DNA of 21,812 bases from CAZJUP01 sp964549275. Its GTDB lineage: Bacteria > Fidelibacterota > Marinisomatia > Marinisomatales > TCS55. The stretch lies in the NCBI GenBank assembly GCA_964549275.1, contig CAZJUP010000025.1, forward strand, positions 1-21,812, in the 5' to 3' direction. Position numbers and translations under genes: made by a program. The notes below the pieces were generated by a model. It did no database searches, was not told where the DNA came from, and was given only the letters and a program-made list of their open reading frames with translations. This document shows, one piece after another, positions 16,764 to 21,812 of this stretch (position 1 is its first letter; every line of letters starts with the position of its first letter).

Positions 16764-16853
16764 TTGTGGGTTTTTGTTAAAAATGGTGTATAAAATTAGA
16801 TTATTTCCGAGTTTAGACGTTGGTTCATGATAAAAGTTAAATGATATATATGA

Positions 16854-19274
16854 TTATTTTAAAAACACCATTTTTTTTGTTTTGCTAAAAGAAGGGGTGT
16901 CAAGTTTATATAAATAAACCCCAGCAGATACCGTCTCCCCCTCATTGTTTTTTCCGTCCCAAACTACGGTATTGGACACAGGAACGCCGTCCACAAGAGT
17001 TTTAATTAATCGACCCCTTATATCATATATAGTTAATTGGGCAGGAAGACTTAAACCAATTTCAGTGCTGAATTCAATTGTTGTATAGGGGTTGAAGGGG
17101 TTTGGATAATTATTCAGGAGCATGAATTTTTGAGGTAATTCTGGGTTTGGTTTTGTAGAAAGTGCGGTTGAATTTTTTCTCCCGGGAGAGCCATATTTTA
17201 GACCAATCGATGCGGACCAGTTTTCAGCCATGGCATTATCCAACCAAGGGTTAATGAGTTCTAAAGTCGGCCCTTTTCCATCAGGACTTTCTGGCCAAGG
17301 ATCGACGTCATCGTAATTGACGGTATCAATTAATATTTCATTTTCATTCATCAGTCGGATTAATTCACCGCTTCCGTCAAACCCAAAACCAAGGTCTCCA
17401 ACAAAATTCTGGACATAAGGGAATGCTGATTTGAACCGCAATGAATCTTCACAAATGACGAGAAAATGGTTAGGGGTCAGAATCGTATGGTCCGGGAAGT
17501 AAAAAGTATGATCGTCGTTTTCATCCTTTATTGTCCATTTATCCAGTGATATGGGTTGAGATGTTGGGTTATACAATTCTACCCAGTCTCCCGGATCAAA
17601 CGTATCTGGAGAGTTATAGTTTATTTCGTTAATAACCAGGGTGGAGTCCGGTAGGTCATCACCTCCTATATTATAATAATAAAATTCTCGTTCAGCTTTC
17701 TCTGGATTTAAAACCAAAGCCTCATCATTTTTAGCCCGGATATAATATTTTATTCGGTCACCAGCAGATTGAAAAGGAATTATGGCGCCGTAAATTAAAT
17801 CATCAGCACCTCCATCCTCATGGTGACCATCGTCATACATGGGAACGGATAAAAAGTGACCCGGGTATGGTTTTGCCGTAACCATGAGTTCAACTTGTGT
17901 TGCACCGGTAACTTTTGTACGTATGACGACACCTTCTCCCGCTTTCGGGTAGTGGATTTCTCTGGTAACATCTAAAATCTCTGGTCCCGTCTTATGGATT
18001 TCTTTATGAGACAATAAATACTCCAGTCGTTTTCTGATTGTTGGTAAAATTCCGCATAAATGAACCTCGCCAGGCGTGATGAGGTAGTGATCAACATTGT
18101 ACCTAAAGTATTCCCCACCGCTAAAAGGTGCAAACAGGTTGGGATCGTTGGCAGCGAATGTTTCAATAGTATTTTGGATTTCATAGGCAAGAGGCTGAAA
18201 ATATTCTGTACTGTAAATTTCATTGATAATGGTTCGAATATGAGCAGTATATATCTGCTTATAGCGCGGGTTTTTCATGAGTTGGCTAAACAGGGGCCTT
18301 TCATCGTCATTCTCGAAAAGAAAAGGATCCCATTGGTATACCCAGGAGGAGTCGCCACCCATCCCCATGAGTGCAATAACAAGTGCGCCGCCAAAGGTGT
18401 GATCTTTATCCCATGGAATTATTTCAAATTGGCCGCTCTTTGTATTTTTATATAAATAAAAATTGTGCATGTAGAGTCCGTTGTAAGTATCCAAATCCGG
18501 CATGACTGTGCTGGCTGCAAAAAACCAAAGTACACGATCGACATTAAGAATGGTTTCTATATGGTCTAAATCGAAATTAAGAGTATAAATTAAATTTAAA
18601 AGGTCTTGCCAGCCTGATTCGGATTTTAATTCATACCCCATTTGGTATTCATAGGCCGTTGAATCGCTCCCATACCACCTGAGATCTGGGTAAGCATCAT
18701 AAGGATCTCCATAATGGAATTGGGGCTCGCACTTGAAAAATGTACCGGACTTGTTTTTAAAATGTTTGGCTAAAAATGGTTTTACTACAGACTCCACAGA
18801 AAGATATAGCCCCAGTAATTCGCCGTTAAGGGTGACGTTTATATATCCAGTTTTTGGAGAAGGAAGGTAAAACGATTCTGTAAGGTATCCCAGGGTCTCT
18901 TTAACATAAGTCGGGTCAAATAATGCGTTGGAAAGCTTAACTTTATTGTAGCCCCAAAGATCCTGACTGTCATCAAATTCATTAAAATCGATATTAAGGG
19001 GAAATTTGGGGTTCTCTGTTTGTCTGGCCCACCAAAATGTGGAATTCCCCTTATATCGTACACCTACATTTTTTAAGGTATCACCGTTAAAGACAATATC
19101 AGCAGATTCATAGGTTTTATCATCTACCTCCCACCGGGCCTGGAGGACTGAATCGTAATCGGAACGATGAAAAAGGATATCCAGAGAGTGAACGGTATAG
19201 GGATCAAATAATTCCTGTCCAAACACAGTGAGGTGAATTAAAAATAATTTGAGGATATTTTTCTTAAAAATCAC
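16854..19274 (-). CDS. Secreted CotH-kinase-like protein with lamin-tail domain and T9SS-type sorting domain
   Basis: The 806-residue product has a short signal sequence followed by a CotH-like domain (about 30-425) with RYKGNST at 73-79, VKLSNALFDPTYVKE at 112-126, LNGELLGLYL at 149-158 and the kinase-like EIIPWDKDHTFGG at 284-296. A beta-rich linker carries DDGxHxDGGADD at 481-492. A lamin-tail domain (about 545-680) starts INEINYNSP and includes WVELYNPT. The C-terminal sorting/FlgD-like domain (720-806) has NYPNPFNP at 722-729, IYDIRGRLI and AGVYLYKL. Secretion by a type IX-like system or surface attachment follows from that domain. CotH of Bacillus phosphorylates spore-coat proteins; bacterial secreted relatives are mostly uncharacterised. 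The start is GTG at 19274, 5 bases after the esterase stop. Confidence 0.88.
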   Translation of the reverse strand: MIFKKNILKLFLIHLTVFGQELFDPYTVHSLDILFHRSDYDSVLQARWEVDDKTYESADIVFNGDTLKNVGVRYKGNSTFWWARQTENPKFPLNIDFNEFDDSQDLWGYNKVKLSNALFDPTYVKETLGYLTESFYLPSPKTGYINVTLNGELLGLYLSVESVVKPFLAKHFKNKSGTFFKCEPQFHYGDPYDAYPDLRWYGSDSTAYEYQMGYELKSESGWQDLLNLIYTLNFDLDHIETILNVDRVLWFFAASTVMPDLDTYNGLYMHNFYLYKNTKSGQFEIIPWDKDHTFGGALVIALMGMGGDSSWVYQWDPFLFENDDERPLFSQLMKNPRYKQIYTAHIRTIINEIYSTEYFQPLAYEIQNTIETFAANDPNLFAPFSGGEYFRYNVDHYLITPGEVHLCGILPTIRKRLEYLLSHKEIHKTGPEILDVTREIHYPKAGEGVVIRTKVTGATQVELMVTAKPYPGHFLSVPMYDDGHHEDGGADDLIYGAIIPFQSAGDRIKYYIRAKNDEALVLNPEKAEREFYYYNIGGDDLPDSTLVINEINYNSPDTFDPGDWVELYNPTSQPISLDKWTIKDENDDHTFYFPDHTILTPNHFLVICEDSLRFKSAFPYVQNFVGDLGFGFDGSGELIRLMNENEILIDTVNYDDVDPWPESPDGKGPTLELINPWLDNAMAENWSASIGLKYGSPGRKNSTALSTKPNPELPQKFMLLNNYPNPFNPYTTIEFSTEIGLSLPAQLTIYDIRGRLIKTLVDGVPVSNTVVWDGKNNEGETVSAGVYLYKLDTPSFSKTKKMVFLK

Positions 19275-19279
19275 GGAAT

Positions 19280-20143
19280 TTAATCAATGGAAATTTCCTC
19301 AAAAAACTCCCAAATGACTTCATTGGCAATCGTTCCGACTCCGTCTTTCTCTGTGGGCCATTGATGCCCCCAATTGTCGATTTTGTAATACCAAACCTCG
19401 TGATTGTCCGAGCAATTTTTGTAGTAGTAGGCCTGAGTACTAGACGGGAAAAATATTGAATCAACGGAAGTGCACTCGTTTTGATTTGACCAGTAGGTTA
19501 TGATCGAATCCATGTGAGGAGCACCTCCCCAGCCTCCTGCCGGAGCCATGCTGCCGTCTATGGGGACCACCTTATCTTCAACACCGGATATTTGCAAAAC
19601 GGAGACAGGATTCTCCGGCTGGCATTTTTCCCAGGTCTTGCCACTCATGGTGCCGGTGACAGAGGCCATGGCCTTAAATGTTTCGGAGGCTTCGCAGGCT
19701 AGAGCATAACTCATGTAGCCCCCGTTAGACATGCCGCAGACAAACGTTTTTTCCGGGTTTAGGCTGTGCTTATTTTGTAGAAATATGGCAAGAGCTGTGA
19801 GAAACTCGATGTCATCTGTTTGGCTTATTGTTAAATGGGAATTCCAATGTGTAGTGCCGCCATAATCTTCCGTTCCTTGGGGATAGCATACTGCAAATCC
19901 ATTTTCATCTGCCAAGTCATTCATACCGGAGTACCACTCTATTATTTCAGCGCTGCTTGTATATCCATGGAGAACAAAAACAAGAGGTGCATTTGCAGGC
20001 AGATTCACAGGTTTATATAGAATATAGTCTCGGTTATCGAGGATATTTGGCTGTTCAGATTCTCCAAGGTCATTTTCTTCACAGGAGATTATCAGGAGGA
20101 GACCCAAGAATGAGAAAAGTTTTGTTTTAGTTTTTAATGTCAT
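19280..20143 (-). CDS. Secreted esterase lipoprotein, PHB-depolymerase/feruloyl-esterase-like (LpqC family)
   Basis: The 287-residue product has a lipoprotein signal (LLLIISC, C21) followed by an alpha/beta hydrolase. FVLHGYTSS at 56-64 is the oxyanion region. GMSNGG at 137-142 gives nucleophile Ser139. D190 in GVEDKVVP and His260 in NWGHQWP complete the triad at the positions usual for this family. WNSHL and CYPQGTED are further family hallmarks. The usual HGxxD is SGVED here, a small deviation. Likely substrates are polyhydroxyalkanoate oligomers, feruloyl or acetyl esters of polysaccharides; the sequence does not decide. The ATG at 20143 overlaps the AbiEii stop by four bases (ATGA), so translation is probably coupled to the toxin gene, and CotH follows 5 bases later. 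Confidence 0.87.
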   Translation of the reverse strand: MTLKTKTKLFSFLGLLLIISCEENDLGESEQPNILDNRDYILYKPVNLPANAPLVFVLHGYTSSAEIIEWYSGMNDLADENGFAVCYPQGTEDYGGTTHWNSHLTISQTDDIEFLTALAIFLQNKHSLNPEKTFVCGMSNGGYMSYALACEASETFKAMASVTGTMSGKTWEKCQPENPVSVLQISGVEDKVVPIDGSMAPAGGWGGAPHMDSIITYWSNQNECTSVDSIFFPSSTQAYYYKNCSDNHEVWYYKIDNWGHQWPTEKDGVGTIANEVIWEFFEEISID

Positions 20144-20949
20144 TTACTGTCCAATAATTGTTTGAATGTGTCCAAGGTTAATAATTGTAAATCGGTTTCG
20201 CTGGAAATAAAAGGGGCCACATCTTGTCGAACTAATTTCCAGTCAATTTGTTCAAGATGGTTTTGCAATAAAGATCTCCAGTTGTCTGAAGAAAAGGGTT
20301 CACCGCCATACCCTGTTTGTGCCAAACAATTGTTTAAATAAGTAAAATTGGGTTCTGTGTTTTTCCAGCGGGATAAATAAAACATGAAATCATAAAAATC
20401 TCGTCCCTTGGTGTACTGTCTTTGAAGAATTGCATGGCACTTCCCGGCAAGAAAAGATGTTTGGTCGTGGTGGATTATGGAGAACGGAAAATATTTATTA
20501 ACCATTGATCGGTTAATTTCAAATCCTGTTGGCGGTTTTGTATCAATTTCAATTTTGATGCTCAGGTTTTCATCTTGCATTGGAGACAAACCTGATTCAT
20601 ATAACAAACCGGAAAAGCGAATAAATGCACTGTGTACAGCAGATTGTGTTCGCGCCTTTGCAGATACATCATATCCGTTTCTGGCCAAATCCGTTTTCAC
20701 CTTTGCCATGGTATCATCAAGGTTAAATGGAGAATCTGCACCCCGGGTGTGAAAGTCTAAGTCTTCAGAAAACCGGGCCAATCCATGGATAATTCTCAAA
20801 GCCGTGCCCCTGTGAAAAACCATATTTTTATTCAGATTTAATTCAAAAAGTTTTCGCAGAATCAAGTGCTGGAGATATTCCCGCAATTCATTTTTAGCAC
20901 TTTGGGGGTTGGCAGCCTTTTTTGCGATGGATAGGGCCTGATCCTTCAT
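20140..20949 (-). CDS. abiEii: AbiEii/AbiGii-family nucleotidyltransferase toxin
   Basis: AbiEii proteins are DNA-polymerase-beta-fold nucleotidyltransferases that stop growth when freed from the AbiEi partner and can act in phage abortive infection. The 269-residue product has motif I (RGTALRIIHGLARFSEDLDF; G48-T49 and the metal-binding D63-x-D65), motif II KIEID at 132-136, motif III LAGKCHAILQR at 167-177 and motif IV KGRDFYDFMFY at 181-191. All four motifs of the family are intact, so it should be active. The ATG at 20949 overlaps the antitoxin stop by four bases, and its own stop overlaps the esterase start by four. The length is slightly shorter than some homologues but not truncated. 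Confidence 0.92.
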   Translation of the reverse strand: MKDQALSIAKKAANPQSAKNELREYLQHLILRKLFELNLNKNMVFHRGTALRIIHGLARFSEDLDFHTRGADSPFNLDDTMAKVKTDLARNGYDVSAKARTQSAVHSAFIRFSGLLYESGLSPMQDENLSIKIEIDTKPPTGFEINRSMVNKYFPFSIIHHDQTSFLAGKCHAILQRQYTKGRDFYDFMFYLSRWKNTEPNFTYLNNCLAQTGYGGEPFSSDNWRSLLQNHLEQIDWKLVRQDVAPFISSETDLQLLTLDTFKQLLDSK

Positions 20950-21575
20950 AATTGATCTTTAATATTGATGAATGCTTCAATGGCAGCCATAACCTTTTTA
21001 CTGGCCATGGTTTTTCCCACGTTTTTCAATTTTCTTTTATGGATCTTATCCACATTTTGGAGGCGTAATTCAGCAATGCGGGCTTCGGTCCAATTGCCCT
21101 TTTTCATGTAGAATAAATCGGCCAATGCTTTTTCAGGTGTGGCGCAGTAAAACGACTCCCTCGTAGAAAAGGGAACAAACTCATAACCAAAAAATCGTTC
21201 CTGTTTCATATGATGATAGGTGAATGACCCTACTGGCGTCTCCCATTTTTTGGTTAATTGTGTGGTGATGCTCTGCATCATAGGTACAAACTCAGGGATT
21301 AATCCATAAAAGCTCAAAGCCGACTCCATGCTCACATAGGAGGGGTGATATAATTGATTGGCCAGAATATAGTTCGATGGCTGCTGTTTTCGGTAGGCTT
21401 CCGGAAGTAAATACTTTCCCCGTCGCAATTGAACGAGCTTGCCATCGCGGACCCACTGGGCTAGGCGAATCTGGATATGGCGCAGGGGCTTGTCAGACCA
21501 GACCCCCACATCCTGAGTTTCTACCCAAGGTGCTGGTGCGAAGTTTTGGATAAATGCATCATATTTCATATGCAT
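20946..21575 (-). CDS. abiEi: AbiEi-family antitoxin/transcriptional regulator
   Basis: AbiEi antitoxins counter AbiEii and repress their own operon through an N-terminal winged-helix domain. In this 209-residue protein the winged helix spans about 15-62 (LRHIQIRLAQWVRDGKLVQL then RRGKYLL). It is followed by the family's YVSMESALSFYGLIPE at 80-95 and ATPEKALADLFY at 145-156. The basic C-terminal part (KIHKRKLKNVGK) fits the extended domain that neutralises the toxin. The ATG at 21575 is taken as start; ATG at 21569 is equally possible and neither has a clear Shine-Dalgarno site. It opens a run of four closely packed genes (antitoxin, toxin, esterase, CotH). The AT-rich repeat cluster just upstream is a candidate operator. 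Confidence 0.9.
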   Translation of the reverse strand: MHMKYDAFIQNFAPAPWVETQDVGVWSDKPLRHIQIRLAQWVRDGKLVQLRRGKYLLPEAYRKQQPSNYILANQLYHPSYVSMESALSFYGLIPEFVPMMQSITTQLTKKWETPVGSFTYHHMKQERFFGYEFVPFSTRESFYCATPEKALADLFYMKKGNWTEARIAELRLQNVDKIHKRKLKNVGKTMASKKVMAAIEAFINIKDQL

Positions 21576-21812
21576 AATATAAATAATAATGTATATTATT
21601 GAAATATATTATTATGCTCTTATGGTCGTGTTTTTGGATGGTTATTCGCAGGAAAACAAAAACAGAACTATAAAAAATGGGACTTGAGGTGGCTCATAGT
21701 ATTTATATGCAAAGACTCATATATCTAATTCTTGTTATAACCAAACTTGCCCCTGGAAGACGTTGTATCATTTTTAGTTGAAACAAAAGGGAAGCTCCTT
21801 GCAGATTAGGGT
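21576..21812. other. Intergenic end region without a recognised gene
   Basis: Apart from the AT-rich repeats next to abiEi, no supported coding region, RNA gene or repeat is visible. A 24-codon plus-strand frame starting near 21708 has no recognisable product and no ribosome site. The abiE promoter must lie here, but no clear pair of promoter boxes could be chosen. Confidence 0.5.
21585..21613. promoter_or_regulatory. Candidate AbiEi operator: AT-rich repeats
   Basis: An inverted repeat AATAAT-GTAT-ATTATT occupies 21585-21600. A direct repeat TATATTATT occurs at 21592-21600 and again at 21605-21613, 13 bases apart. The cluster begins 10 bases upstream of the abiEi start, where a self-repressing AbiEi would bind. 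The high AT content makes chance repeats easy, so this is tentative. Confidence 0.4.

Noticed and set aside
21708..21785. Small plus-strand reading frame near the window end
   Set aside because: It has only about 24 codons, no ribosome site and no recognisable product.

Overview
The window looks like a chromosomal segment of a Gram-negative bacterium of the Fibrobacteres-Chlorobi-Bacteroidetes side of the tree. The best guess is Candidatus Marinimicrobia/Neomarinimicrobiota or a relative such as Ignavibacteria or Calditrichota. The reasons are a secreted protein ending in a type IX-secretion/FlgD-like sorting domain with an NYPNPFNP motif, many predicted outer-membrane and lipoproteins, low-to-middling GC, and weak or absent Shine-Dalgarno sites before most genes. 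The phylum is an inference; there is no rRNA or tRNA in view.

Layout. (1) Positions 1-4995, minus strand: a purine cluster read purA > hpt > purL > [GxxExxY cassette] > purM (cut by the window edge). The GxxExxY gene is bounded by a perfect 21-bp inverted repeat and sits exactly between the purL stop and the purM start. (2) 5132-7792: a minus-strand outer-membrane porin-like gene diverging from a plus-strand FadL/OmpP1-family gene, which ends at a strong bidirectional terminator. (3) 7855-13577, minus: an ENPP-type phosphodiesterase, then (after a terminator-like hairpin) a membrane-anchored PAF-acetylhydrolase-like hydrolase, then a large HExxH peptidase/TolB-propeller/beta-barrel protein. 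(4) 13648-15530, plus: a two-gene operon of an iodotyrosine deiodinase homologue with its complete substrate-binding E-Y-K triad, followed by an exported L-amino-acid-oxidase-like flavoprotein. (5) 15546-21575, minus: an AbiEi/AbiEii toxin-antitoxin pair whose toxin gene overlaps an esterase lipoprotein gene, then a CotH/lamin-tail/sorting-domain protein, then a DUF1566 lipoprotein.

How it fits together: the first block makes and salvages purine nucleotides. Most of the remainder is envelope and extracellular biology: import across the outer membrane, cleavage of esters and phosphodiesters, and amino-acid or halotyrosine breakdown. The two features most worth following are the inverted-repeat GxxExxY cassette inside the purine operon and the deiodinase plus amino-acid-oxidase operon. 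The third is the toxin-antitoxin pair translationally coupled to secreted-protein genes. No CRISPR array, insertion sequence with a transposase, or stable RNA gene was recognised. The last 237 bases (21576-21812) hold an AT-rich repeat region upstream of abiEi and nothing else that can be supported.
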